DNA of 64,000 nucleotides from assembly GCF_029168945.1 (NCBI RefSeq), contig NW_026870037.1, forward strand, positions 2,790,001 through 2,854,000, in the 5' to 3' direction. Of the stretch, positions 37,111 to 48,255 are shown piece after piece. Made by a program: the position numbers and the translations under genes. Each line of letters opens with the position of its first letter. Positions within the stretch are counted from its first letter, which is position 1. This stretch comes from Cannabis sativa. Taxonomy: Eukaryota; Streptophyta; Magnoliopsida; Rosales; Cannabaceae. The notes beneath the pieces were generated by a model. That model saw nothing but the letters and a program-made list of their open reading frames with translations. It was not told the DNA's origin and searched no databases.

Positions 37111-38098
37111 CTGCCGTTGTTATTAGATCTTTTTCTGCCCGGATTTGAACTGCTAGGGTACTGGGGGTTTAGGACGGACGTTCCAGCTGAAGGAGCTTGC
37201 GGTTGGCCCGGTCTAGGCTCGACATCTGCCCGTTAAATGGCTTCTTCAAGCTTGATGAAACCATCTGCTCGATCAAGGAAATCACTCATAGAGTCTACAG
37301 GACCACTCTTCTTGGTGTCTTTCCACAGCTCTCCAAGAATTCGATGCCCCCAGTATAGCAGCTAACTTCCCTTCTTCGGTTAACCGTGCTACTTTTTCCC
37401 TTCTTCAGGACATGTGATTGGGGATTGGACGGCTGACCGTTCAGAGTTTGGGCAGTATGCGCAGCAAGAATTTCTTCCGAGCTGCCCAGTGGGATGCTGG
37501 ACGCAGTCTGTTGGTTAGCAACTTGGTAGGCCAGCCATATTAGTACGGTAGCCTGTCTTGTTCGGTCGTCAATGGCTGCATGTTGAGCCTTCAATGTTTC
37601 CATCTCTCTATCCCTCCATTCGGTGAACTGGCGCCTTTGCTCTTCGAACGCAAGGTTCACTGCAGCACGGAGCTCTTCCTGATCATGATGCAAGGTATTA
37701 GTATGACCTTGCATGAGCCCAAGAGCATTACGAAGGTTCTAGATCTCAGTGTCATCTCCAATGGTTGTCTGGACATTTGTTGCTGAAGGGATTCCAGTGC
37801 TGGGAGTACCCAGTTCGGCTGCTGAACTAGTGTTTCCAGTCTCTTGCACACCGGGTGTGATTCCAGCCAAAGGAGATGTCACACCTTGACCCGCAGTAGG
37901 TAGTTGCATATTTAGTTACTCAAGATTGGTTATTGGTGGGACCCTTGCATTCCCTGAAGTCTCCAATGCGGGATCTACTGCCAGTGGATCCACCTAATCG
38001 ACCATGCCTCTACGAGTTTGTATCACCATCTTGAGTGTCAGATCACACTTAAAGCAAAGAGAAAACTTGGATTATTGCTCTCAATGAAAGCACCAAAA
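37111..38098 (-). pseudogene. Truncated Gypsy element: gag remnants
   Basis: On the - strand, inside the LTR at 38099-38833, sits a broken gag. A helical, charged N-terminal segment reads at about 37500-37714 (EELRAAVNLAFEEQRRQF, REMETLKAQHAAID). Downstream, at about 37215-37330, the retrotrans_gag core appears in another frame (SMSDFLDRADGFIKLEEA). The element stops abruptly near 37111 against the LINE fragment, so protease and pol are absent. The sequence next to the LTR (gctctcaatgaaagcaccaaa) resembles that of the Gypsy element at the left edge of the window, pointing to the same lineage. Confidence 0.7.
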
Positions 38099-38833
38099 TG
38101 TTGACCTTGCTTTTAGCCAACGACAATGAGTCAAATAGTAAACAATAGAAAATGTAATCAAAGTAAAGTATAAAGTAATAAGCAATAAAGAACACAAGGT
38201 TTTAAAGAGGTTTGGCCCCGTTAGTCCAGTAATAGCCTACTCCCTTGCTTTGTATTAACTCAAGAACAAAGAATATAGTTTTTCCTCTCTTGAAGCTCTC
38301 ACAATGAAATCTCTGAGTATGCTTTCTTAAATTTCTCTAAAGTAATTCTTTCGACCCCTTTACCAGTGATAATGGATTACTATTTATAGGGCTAAATACT
38401 TGAGGGAAGGTTTCCATTTTGCTTACAATTTTTATAGTTGGTAAGAAAATATATTACATATTTAGAATACACAGATTGTGAGATTTGGACAGCTTGCCAT
38501 ATCTCTGTGGTACAATCCCAGACTTATAGGGATTGCTTTTCTGCTTCACGATGCAAGTCTTTGAATTGCTAAGTGTTGATACGCTACTCAGATTGTCTAC
38601 TGCTCGGTTGGGAAAACCTTATCCGTGCAGATGTATGCTAAGCTTTGTTAGGAACATTTCTTTAGCCAGATGTAGGGAATAAGGTCCACGTGTCACCAGC
38701 ATGTGTTGCCACGTCACAGTGCGAAAAATGGGATAACAATATGAATTAGATCTTTATAGTAAATGGTAAGTTTGATAAAGACAACTTTATTCATATCGCT
38801 CATTGTCATATATAATTTTTATTATATACAACA
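38099..38833 (-). repeat. Gypsy LTR (5' LTR of the truncated element)
   Basis: On the - strand the 735-bp segment starts TGTTGTATATAA at 38833 and ends GGTCAACA at 38099, giving TGTTG...CAACA ends. The - strand reads CTATAAATAG at about 38373-38382, a good TATA box for the LTR promoter. gag remnants lie on its downstream side. The partner LTR is missing, so I cannot confirm the target duplication. Confidence 0.7.
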
Positions 38834-39139
38834 CCTTTACTTAGATGTCATGTTACATCAATAATCCGAATCGAGATTACTTGCACCGAATAACGGACAT
38901 CAGTGAATGATACTAACAAACATTGATTAAAGATTCTTAAAATTTAATATGTTGCTGACTGTTTTCTTCATGACTAAGTGATCTTAATTCTTCGTATAAC
39001 TAAAAATCACAACCTCATGTATAAATAAGAAATTTTTTGATATTTATAATTTAACAAACAAGTATATATAAAAATATTCAACTTTTATTTATAATCAGAA
39101 TTATTTTTATAGCATTTTCAAAACATAAACCCTAATACC
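38834..39139. other. AT-rich intergenic DNA
   Basis: Nothing recognisable is seen in this 300-base interval between the Gypsy LTR and the next inverted-repeat element. Confidence 0.35.
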
Positions 39140-40234
39140 ACATATATATATGGGTATGCTCTTAATGGGTATTACCCATGTATGGGTATTTTATTCTTGA
39201 CCATTGGATCAAATATCTAATGGTTGATATTCATAATCATTAATTAAATATTAAAAAATTAATATTTTCAATTTTACCACTTCTTTCTTTGATTTTGTTA
39301 TTCTCTATATTCCTAAAATAGATAAAACTAATAATAGAAATAAAAAATTTATATATGGAATTGTTATTTAAAAAATAAAACACGCTAAAAAAACTAATAA
39401 ATTATTTTTTTTAATAAAAATCATTTTAAAGATTAAAAAGAAAAAAGTGTATATTTATCTCTTTATAAAATTTCTTCAAACTAGAATTCTAAATTGCATT
39501 ACTGAGAACAAAAAAAAAATTAAGCTTTAAGCTGTAATACATATAAAATGTATAAGATTTTTTCTAAACCTAAAATCTTTAATTTCATAATAATTAACAA
39601 TCATTTATATGTTTTTATTTTTTTTTAAAATACTTGAGCTTACCAAAACCTATAAGAACAAAACCAATGAAGAAAATTTTAATAAAAAAAAGTGTCATAA
39701 ACATTAGTGAATAATGGCAATTGCCAACACTTCAGCACAAAAAATTACTTGGCCCCTAGACAAGATTATCATCTTCTAATCCTAAGAATATAAATAATGA
39801 ACAACACATCATTAGTTATTCTAGGAGAATGATGCATGGTAATGTTAAAAAAATTATTAGATGATAATAATATTTCTCTGACAATGATACTCTAAGTAAG
39901 AACTAAGAAGTATTGTAGCGTTTTATTTTTAAGAGCATGAATAATATTAAGACAATTGGATTCCACAATTTCATAAATGATTCTTAGTTTTACAATAATA
40001 AATTATTAATAAACTCACAATTTCATAAAATAATAAAGTAGTAATTTCAATTAATTTTTAAAAATAATTTATAATTTTTTCAAACTATTGGTTGTAATTA
40101 TTATTTCCAATTTTATAAAAAATAAATATAATTTTTTTTTTAATAATTATTGGAAACTTGCCATAAAAAGTTATTAAATTATTATCTTATTAATTTTTTT
40201 TAGTGCAAATTAATGAGTATTACCCATTAAAAAG

Positions 40235-40245
<11 letters not shown>
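39140..40245. repeat. Possible 1.1-kb inverted-repeat element
   Basis: The left end (atgctcttaatgggtatta, about 39157) and the reverse complement of the right end (atactttttaatgggtaata, about 40230) are similar, and both ends lie in TA-rich microsatellite sequence. The interior is very AT-rich and non-coding. The TA microsatellite at 40241-40266 hides any target duplication. Confidence 0.4.
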
Positions 40246-40267
<22 letters not shown>

Positions 40268-40547
40268 GAGTACAATATTGTAAAATTTATAAAATATGCT
40301 TACAAGTACACATGTCGAACAAATAATAAAGTAGTCAAGTAACCATTTTCGTTTCACAAGATTAAAAGTAATTAAGTATTGTGAATAATAAAATTTAATT
40401 TTATCCAAACAATCAATTTTAAATGATTCAATAGAATATTAAAAAGAAATAATAAAAAAAATGACAACAACAAGAATAAGCAGAGTATAATCAAATAAAA
40501 AGAATTACCAAGGTTTCAATTTCACCATAATATAACTATTATTTTAA

Positions 40548-41140
40548 GAGCAATTTGCGGCGAAACTCCTTTATGTTTTGATTTTTATACACTTAACCTC
40601 CTTATCTTTATTTTTGGTGGCAAAACCCCCTTATGTTTTAATTTTTATACACTTAACCCCCTTATCTTTTTTTTTTTGGTGGCAAAACCCCCTTATGTTT
40701 TAATTTTTTACACTTAACCCCTCTATCTTTTGTTTTGGTGGCAAAACCCTTCAGTTTACTTTTCTTTGCAAATTTAAAGTTTTAGTTAAATATTACCGTT
40801 AAATACTAACTGGATTACTACTGTATCGACTTCGAGGTTTTACCGTTACATATACAAAGGTGTATACAGTGGTCATCCAGTTGATATTTAACGGTAATAT
40901 TTAACTGGCGTGTCAAATTTGCAAAGAAAAATAAACATAAGGGGGTTTTGCCACCAAAAAAAAGATAAGGGGGTTAAGTGTATAAAAATTAAAACATAAG
41001 GGGGTTTTGCCACAAAAAAAAAGATAAGGGGTTAAGTGTATAAAAATTAAAACATAAAGGGGTTTTGCCACCAAAAATAAAGATAAGGGGGTTAAGTGTA
41101 TAAAAATCAAAACATAAGGGGGTTTCGCCGCAAATTGCTC
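40548..41140. mobile_element. Foldback element whose arms are tandem repeats
   Basis: A 593-bp element with ends GAGCAATTTGCGGCGAAACTCC and its complement ggtttcgccgcaaattgctc. Each arm is built of about three or four units of about 60 bases, each containing ggcaaaacccccttatg and tacacttaacccccttatc (left) or their complements (right). It is flanked by TTATTTTAA (40539-40547) and ATATTTTAA (41141-41149), a 9-bp duplication with one mismatch, consistent with Mutator-like insertion. The short frame at 40913-41110 is just the repeat translated. Confidence 0.8.
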
Positions 41141-41196
41141 ATATTTTAATAATTAATATACTTAATCTATTCTAATATTTTCAAAAACCTAGAACA

Positions 41197-41464
41197 TACT
41201 ACAAAAAAATTTATTTTTAGTCACAACAAAATTTGTGACTAATAATAAATTATTATTCTTATATTGTGACTAAAAAGTCCGTGACTAAAGGTATTAGTCA
41301 CAAAAATTAAAATTTGTTGTGACTAAATGTGTTTTTAATCACAATACTTGTTGTGACTAAAAATAAATTAGTGACAACTTGTGTCTAAATGGTATGTTTT
41401 AGTTACAAATAATTTTTTGTTGTGGCTAAAAAGTTGTCACTAAAAGTAACAATTTTTTGTAGTG
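41197..41464. mobile_element. CACTA-like MITE
   Basis: A 268-bp element ending TACTACAAAAAAATT (left) and aattttttgtagtg (right), i.e. CACTACAAAAAA ends with the first left base changed, flanked by ACA on both sides (41194-41196, 41465-41467). A 3-bp duplication and CACTA ends are diagnostic of En/Spm. The interior repeats tagtcac and gtgacta motifs in both orientations. Confidence 0.75.
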
Positions 41465-41736
41465 ACACTATTGTATCCACGTATCCTATCTCAAGTGAAC
41501 AATAGCCTATAACTCTATACAACCATTAAAACATACATTCATTAAGTCTCACTCTAAAAACAACTCTAAAAATCCTACCTCTCGATTTCACAATTTAAAA
41601 TTATTTCAGCTACCTAAGAAATGTTTATCTCTCGATCTTGATCACACCATCTAAGTTTCTACTTGATGTCTGGTTATTCAAAAGTTTCCATCTCGAGTTA
41701 TAAATTTCACAATCTAAATAATAGTCATAATTATAA

Positions 41737-42109
41737 GGGTAAATACCATTTTAGACCCTGTGTTTTGCAAAAGTTACAGATTGGACCCTGTGTTTTGTTA
41801 AACGACAAAATGGACCTTGTATTTTCTAAAATAGTAAAAATAAGACCCTGAGCTTAATTTTTGACAACTTTTTTTTTAATACAACCAACTTGAAGACAAT
41901 GCTTAATACGAACAGATACAAAAAATGTAAACAGTTTTGTCATAGCACTTTTAGATCGGATTATAATTAAACTTTATTTTGACAAAAAATCAATTCAGGG
42001 TCCTATTTGTACTATTTTAGAAAATACAGGGTCTATTTTGTTATTTAACAAAACACAGGGTCCAATTGGTAACTTTTGTAAAACAGAGGGTCCAAAATGG
42101 TATTTACCC
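41737..42109. mobile_element. Mutator-like MITE with perfect 9-bp duplication
   Basis: A 373-bp foldback element from GGGTAAATACCATTTT to aaaatggtatttaccc, with long paired arms (ggaccctgtgttttg / aaaacacagggtcc). It is flanked by perfect 9-bp repeats TAATTATAA (41728-41736 and 42110-42118). A decayed relative lies at about 43967-44550. Confidence 0.85.
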
Positions 42110-42118
42110 TAATTATAA

Positions 42119-42588
42119 TCACATAAAGAACAACAATAGATAAATTATAATCACAACAACAATTAAACAAGGTAGAATCACAATGATATTGGATTAATTA
42201 AAACTAAACTTTGCATTAAATCATAAAATTAAAATCATAATTAGAAATCTGTCTAATCCTAACAACTAAAAAAAACTAGTCAAAAATAATATGATTTATT
42301 ATTTCAGTTTATTTAAAATTGAAACATAAAAGGGATATAAAAAAAAAAGATAGAACTAGTGAAAAATCTTCAATGTCGCTTCAATCTGCTTCATTGATCA
42401 CTCAATATTGTTTCCTTACTTCCAAATTGTATTTTTCTCTCTCCCAACTCTTATTTTTGTCATTCTAGGCTTTTTATACGTCCAAAATCGATTCCAAGTT
42501 GAATTAGAGTCAAAAATGTATTTAGATTTAGATGTGTTTCTAGAAAGAGTGATTAGAACAAAGGAATCTCTCTCATGGTTTACTGATT
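42119..42588. other. Intergenic DNA between MITEs
   Basis: No gene or repeat can be supported. A 60-codon open stretch at 42408-42590 runs into the flank of the next MITE and is not convincing. Confidence 0.35.
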
Positions 42589-42759
42589 AAAAAATATTAA
42601 AAGGCACCTTAATATACCAAGCACCACAAGGTTAGTGCAATTAAATATTGACTCTCACACATTTTAATTTAATAAATAATAAAAAATCGATAATCAGACG
42701 TAATAACACGCTAAATCAGTGTGGTGTTGAGCGCCTTAAAGTGTCCAATAACAATGCTC
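42589..42759. mobile_element. Mutator-like MITE, second family, copy A
   Basis: A 171-bp element whose right end reads attgttattggacac in complement and whose left end contains aaaaggcacc. Flanks TTACTGATT (42580-42588) and TTACTAATT (42760-42768) form a 9-bp duplication with one mismatch. Related to the elements at 43057-43171 and 48984-49165. Confidence 0.65.
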
Positions 42760-43056
42760 TTACTAATTAGGCATTTTCAAGTGATCCTAAATCAAAATGT
42801 CCAAGTTTTTCTTAGTTTCTAGTTTAGTTGTAAAGAAAATGTTCAATCAATATTGTTTTATTCTTTAACTTCAAGTTGTTATTATAATGCTTGAGATTAT
42901 CAGGCCAGTTGAACATGTATTATTTAAGCTCATATAGGAGAGCTACAAATGGATTGCTTACCCAACTTGTTCAGCTAATAGCAGAGAAGAAATTGAAGAG
43001 GTAGAGGAAACAAATGAAAGCTGATGAGCTCTACACAAACATGATGCATAGTAAAA

Positions 43057-43171
43057 GAGCACTGTTTTGGTTAGTGATATTGCTTAAAAATTATTTTTTT
43101 AAATTATATGGGACCCGATACTTAATTGCATCAACCTAAAAAGTTACATTAGTAGTGTTTTTTAGCAACTC
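43057..43171. mobile_element. Mutator-like MITE, second family, copy B
   Basis: A 115-bp element from gagcactg to agcaactc, flanked by ATAGTAAAA (43048-43056) and ATAGTAAAT (43172-43180), a 9-bp duplication with one mismatch. It shares atgggacccgatactta with copy C in the ankyrin gene (atgagacccggtacta). Confidence 0.65.
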
Positions 43172-43180
43172 ATAGTAAAT

Positions 43181-43966
43181 GATCACATCTCCCTACACTC
43201 TCTCACCCATAAATAACTTTGATTAGCAAACATACATTTTACAAATGTACATTGCATGTAGGTCTATATATCATTATTAGTAGTACGTACACCTAGTACA
43301 GGTCAAATATTTTGACAAAAGTGTTATATAAGGCTTCCAAAGTGAAGCCCCTAAAAGCAATTTGTACCTTATAAATATATAGCATCCATATCTGTTAAGT
43401 AGATTTGTTATCCTATGTCATGAATAATTTATTGAATTTCATAATGAAGAGAAATGTTTATATATAAATATGTATATATTTAATTGCTGAATTAATGATT
43501 TCCTTGATGGGAAATTGATAAAATTGATGTATAGTGGATTTGTAATGAAAGTGAGTGTGAAATTTAGTGTGCATGCGCATATAATGCAGTGTGGGTGGCC
43601 TTGTGTATAACTGATAAAAGTGGGTTGAGTTTTTTGATCTGCATATATTTTGATTGGAACATAAATAATAAATATGTTATAGCAATTAATTGTGAAATTA
43701 TAAAGTGAAAATGTAATGATCATATGAAAAGAAAATGTATTGTACAATTGACAGATCCGGTGAAACTGAAAAGTCCCAATCTCCCAATTTGGTTTTTCAT
43801 AAATAGTGGTTACATGACAACATATATATTGATATGATAGATAATTATCTTTCACTTTATTTTAAGGTGTAATATTTAGACAACAAAGTGACTAAATTTC
43901 ACTTTCAACTAAGATGTAATACAGGCTTTTTTTTTAAAAAAAAAACAAAAGATGTAATATTTATAG
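43181..43966. other. AT-rich intergenic DNA
   Basis: No gene supported. A 138-codon open stretch on the - strand at 43439-43855 has a composition driven by AT content and matches no family known to me. Confidence 0.4.
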
Positions 43967-44550
43967 TGGTAAATACCATTTTGGATTTTTTGTTTTATAA
44001 AATTAGCCGATTGGACTAAAATAACAAATTTTATATTTTTTTTCATATAGTACAAAATAGATCATGAATTCAATTTTTTATAATATAATCAACTTGAAGT
44101 TAATTTCTAGCATACAGTGACGGACTCATAATTTTTCTTTGTGGAGGCTTTTTATTATTAAAAATATATATTTATACATATATTATAATTATTCTTATTA
44201 GATTTATTTATTTTGTGGGAGCTTTTCTACTATTTTAGTTTATAATTAACAAATTAAAAAAATTAAATTTAATCTTTTAAAAGGCTATATTTTTGTTAGT
44301 GGGAGCTATACCCCCCATATTAATACAAGTGAGTCCGTCCTTGCTAGCATAGACCGATGCAAAAAATATAATCAGTGTTGTCATAACACATTTAAGTCAT
44401 ATTATTATTAAGTTTTAATTTAACAAAAAGTAAACTAAAGATTTATTTTGTACAATTTTAAAAAATACAAAATTTAAATTATCATATAACAAAATAAAAT
44501 GTTCAATCAATAACTTTTGAAAACTACAAGACTCAAAATAGCATTTAGGC
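43967..44550. mobile_element. Decayed Mutator-like MITE with a nested hAT element
   Basis: The left end (ggtaaataccattttgga) and right end (caaaatagcatttaggc) match the element at 41737-42109, and the inner arms (ataacaaattttatat / aaatacaaaatttaaatta) correspond too. It is longer because a 229-bp element is inserted at 44115. Target duplications are no longer clear. Confidence 0.6.
44115..44343. mobile_element. hAT-like MITE nested in a Mutator-like MITE
   Basis: A 229-bp element starting CAGTGACGGACTCA and ending tgagtccgtccttg, so 12 of 14 terminal bases pair as inverted repeats. It is flanked by perfect 8-bp repeats CTAGCATA (44107-44114 and 44344-44351), as hAT transposases produce. It is non-coding and younger than its host MITE. 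Confidence 0.85.
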
Positions 44551-46128
44551 AAAAATTCTCAAGTTGTTCTATTAGAGAAGTATTTCTTTCCCATGCTAAT
44601 AAAATATGACAATATTTTATTGAGAAAATTACATTGTATACCCACTTTATTTTACTTGTTTTAATTTTTACCTCTATTTTCATATTTTTTTAGATATACC
44701 CACTTTTATGGATGATGTTCCCATTAGACCCCTTAGGTTATGTAAATTTACTAAATTATATACTAGACTTAAGTAAAGAGTAAGAATATATTAAGCAATC
44801 CACTCAAAAAAGAGAATATTTTTTATTAATGGATATAAAAAAGAGGTATTTTTCAACTTATCCCTATTTTATTTAGGGTATGATACTCTATAAGCAGAAT
44901 GATATTAATTAATTTAAGAAATCACTAATCCTAATATTTTACTTCTAAAAGCAAAAGTAAAAACTGAACTTCCAAATGCTCAAAGCTCGTGACCTTTGTT
45001 TGGATCTCATATTTAAAGAAAATATTTGAGAGAAAGTAATAGAGGAAAGAGAGAAATATTTTGGTGGATTAATTTTTTTATTTAATCCATTATATTATTA
45101 CATGTTACAATTGAATTATACAATATAGTATGTATTCAAGAAATAAAAAACAATTATACAATATAGTACATAACATGTTGGTGAGTACCATTGTTACAAA
45201 GTAAAGAGTCCCCTAAGCCAACTATGAGGTTCGTGAAATCTTTTGATATCATTTCTCCTGTTGAAATATTTTATAACTATATCTGATATTGATAAAATTT
45301 TATCAAATTGAACTCTTGTTTTATGAAAAATATATTCTCATCACATTTTAAATAATTTTTTTTTTCCAACCTAAATATCTGATTTCCAAAGATGGGTATA
45401 GTGTTTTTATTATTAATTTTTTCTTTTCATGAAAATTTACTTGAGATAATATATATTAGTGTACTGTTAGACATTGACATCCACCGACCCATGAAAAGTT
45501 AAAGAAAAGAAAATAATAAATTGGAAACATGGGTAGCACTATATACAAAAGCCTATAATACTGGAAAGGATATTTGGCAAAAGTAGATTCCCAAATAATT
45601 TCTTAACTTCCTCTATCTTGACCTTTCAAAAATTAAAAACCAAGACAAAAAAAAATCCTCAAAGGCTCTTGCAAAACTATGAGATTAATTACCTACCTGG
45701 CTGCTATAATTTAATAATTATTGGAAAAAATATTAAACTAGCTAAATACATATAATAAAAGGAAGAAATATTAGTATTGTTAAGGAACAATTAACTTGAT
45801 TTTTCCTGAAAAAACCCAAAAAAAAAAATGATTTATACAAAATTTTGCTTGTATTTTTGTTACCTCCTAGTTGGAACTCTTTATCATTTGCAACTTCTTC
45901 ATTGTTGAGAGTGGTTTTTCCAATCTGTGGGATCTAAAGTTTTTTTTCTCCTAAAACGCAAGGCTTTATTGTATAAAAACTATGGTCCATGAATATCTTT
46001 CATCATTTACATAGAATTTTTCTTAGGTGTGGGTATTTTTTAAACCTTTGATTTTTAATTAAATGGTAATAGTTTATTATAGTTTATTTCGTTATCATGA
46101 GCTAGCACATGTATAATTATTATTTATT
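44551..46128. other. AT-rich intergenic DNA
   Basis: I see no gene, RNA or well-bounded repeat in this 1.6-kb stretch. Confidence 0.4.
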
Positions 46129-46474
46129 GAGTAATTTGCGGCATAAATACTTAAGTTTAACTTTCCAGTTGTAAATAAATACTTAAGTTTAATTTTTGGC
46201 GTTAATAATACTTAAGTTATATTTTTGAAACTCGATAAATACCTGATTGTTAAATTTTAAGTCATTATCCACGTGTTATTTTTTATTGGTATATTTAAAT
46301 TATTTTTAAAAAAAATTAAAATTTGATGACTTGCACCAATTAGAAATTAACACGTATAATACTTCACAGCTAGATACCTACAAAAGTTCCAGAATTATAA
46401 CTCCGCTAAAAATTAAATTTAGGTATTTATTTACAATTGGTAGTTCAACTTAAATATTTATGCCGTAAATTATT
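46129..46474. mobile_element. Foldback element related to the one at 40.5 kb
   Basis: The element starts gagtaatttgcggcataaat and ends atttatgccgtaaatta, resembling the GAGCAATTTGCGGC tip of the 40548-41140 element. The left arm has tandem taaatacttaagttt units. Ends are approximate because the right tip has mutated. Confidence 0.6.
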
Positions 46475-47053
46475 TTATTTTTAACTCTCATATTTTCTAG
46501 CATTATCTAATTTTTTTTTTTTTTTACTAAAATGATATATGATATGTAATTACTTTTACAATAATAAAGTAAGTGTTTGGTGTATTATGATCTAGTAAAA
46601 AATGGTCAAGTCTTGGTGTAATTACTTTTACAATAATAAAGTAATTACGTTTTCACGTGTCGTGGTGTCCAACACCTAAGTCTAAGGAAATGATAAAATT
46701 AAGCAATTTTGATCAATTTTTTTTTTATGTTTTTTTGGATAAAAGCTGAACTTTTAGAGCGAGAGAAAGAATGAAAGTATGATCAAGGCTTTCAAACTCT
46801 AGTGAACCCCCTAAATAGGGGGTGCCCTTAATCTCAATCAATGGAATTAAAGCATTTAATTTTAGAATTGGAGTTAAATACTTCAGAAACATGTAGCCTG
46901 AAATTTGTTCATATACCCTAAGCAACATGTCACTGAATGAGTGAGTTACCAATTCCTAAAACTTGTAAGTAACGTAATTTATCTCCTAAGTTAAGCATTT
47001 TACCAGAAATTTCTATTGTATCTATCTTTGTGTGGTTCATGCTAAAGCATATA
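46475..47053. other. Intergenic DNA
   Basis: No supported gene. A 75-codon frame on the - strand (46725-46952) has a less AT-driven composition and could be a scrap of an old element, but I recognise no domain. Confidence 0.35.
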
Positions 47054-47498
47054 CAGTAGAACCTCTATTTAAGAATATTCTATTCAAGAATAACCTCTAA
47101 TTTGTTATACAAAAATCAAGTCCCGATTTGGGCCAGTTATAAATAAGAATAACCTCTAAATTGTAATTAGTTATACATTTTCTAAGTCTCATATTAACAA
47201 AGTATACCTCTATATAAGAATAATTACATCTTAATAAAATATATACATGTATTTTGTAAATTTATTTATGTAAAATTAATAATTTTATTTTAAATTATAA
47301 TACATGTATGAAATTATATTTACTCTAAAATATTTCTATTACGATATAGTATTAATGATTATTTATTGTTATTATTATTACATTGATATTTTTTGGTTCT
47401 TTAATTTTTTTTCTAGTGTAACTCTATTTAGTTATAACCTCCCAATTAGAATATAATTTACTTGGTCCCAAGTGTATTCTTGGATAGAGGTTCTACTG
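47054..47498. mobile_element. pogo/Lemi1-like MITE, copy 2
   Basis: A 445-bp element with inverted ends CAGTAGAACCTCTAT and atagaggttctactg, flanked by TA on each side (47052-47053, 47499-47500). It is very similar along its whole length to the element at 27588-28025, with the same interior phrases such as cgatttgggccagttata. The two copies have diverged by scattered substitutions and small indels. Confidence 0.8.
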
Positions 47499-47500
47499 TA

Positions 47501-48255
47501 CTTATGGTGAGCCCAACGCAGACGATTTTAACAGACTCTTCATTAAATGTAGAAGATCACTCACTCAAATTCTCACCTTAAATCTTTGGAGACAATTTCA
47601 AGGTCATTTTCTGTAATTTTAATTAGGTGCCCTAGTGAGAAAGATGATCTTCACCTTATACTTGAGTTGTCTTCATTTTATTGCAATATATTTGATGTTG
47701 TTGAAGCAGTATTGAATTTGTTATGATCTTTGTGATAGAAGAATGGTAATCTTTTGTATCAGATGGTAGTTTTGGATGGTTATTTCTTGAGAGAGAGACC
47801 GTTGGCATCCTTGGTGACTGGAGCCAACAGTCGTGGTGTGCTTGATGTGATTGGAGTCCATGGGCGTGTGTGCTCAGGAAGGGAGAAAGCACCAGCAAGT
47901 TTTGTGAATTTTTCTAAGAATATGAGCTTGCAACTACACGTTTTTTTTTTTTTTTTGTGAATAATTACAGTAAATAATCCAAAATATGATATCACATAAC
48001 TAAATATCCACATTTTAAAATGTGTTGACCAAATCCAAAGGAAAGATAATTTTAGATTAGTTTTGTATTTTGCAAAACACATACTCACTATTTTTTTTTT
48101 CGAGGCATATTCTCTATTCAGAATACTGGACGTTAGTCTTAAAAATTTCCAACAAATAATAGTCTAATCGCATTACTAGCTCTCATTAATTGAGTGGATT
48201 ACCAAAAGTGCGAACAAAACTTATGATTGAAGTGAACACGTACATCTATACATGA
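47501..48255. other. Region downstream of the ankyrin gene
   Basis: No gene model can be supported. The part next to 48255 presumably holds the ankyrin gene 3' untranslated region (- strand). The 47510-47940 stretch is less AT-rich than average and has open frames on both strands (68-102 codons) without recognisable domains. It could be a captured gene fragment. Confidence 0.35.

Noticed and set aside
40913..41110. 65-codon repetitive frame
   Set aside because: It is one arm of the foldback element translated; the repetition comes from DNA units.
40548..41140. CRISPR-like appearance of spaced repeats
   Set aside because: The units are contiguous tandem repeats in inverted arms with no unique spacers, in a plant genome.
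43439..43855. 138-codon open frame on the - strand
   Set aside because: Composition is what AT-rich DNA gives (Ile, Phe, Tyr, Asn, Thr), with no domain, splice context or family resemblance.
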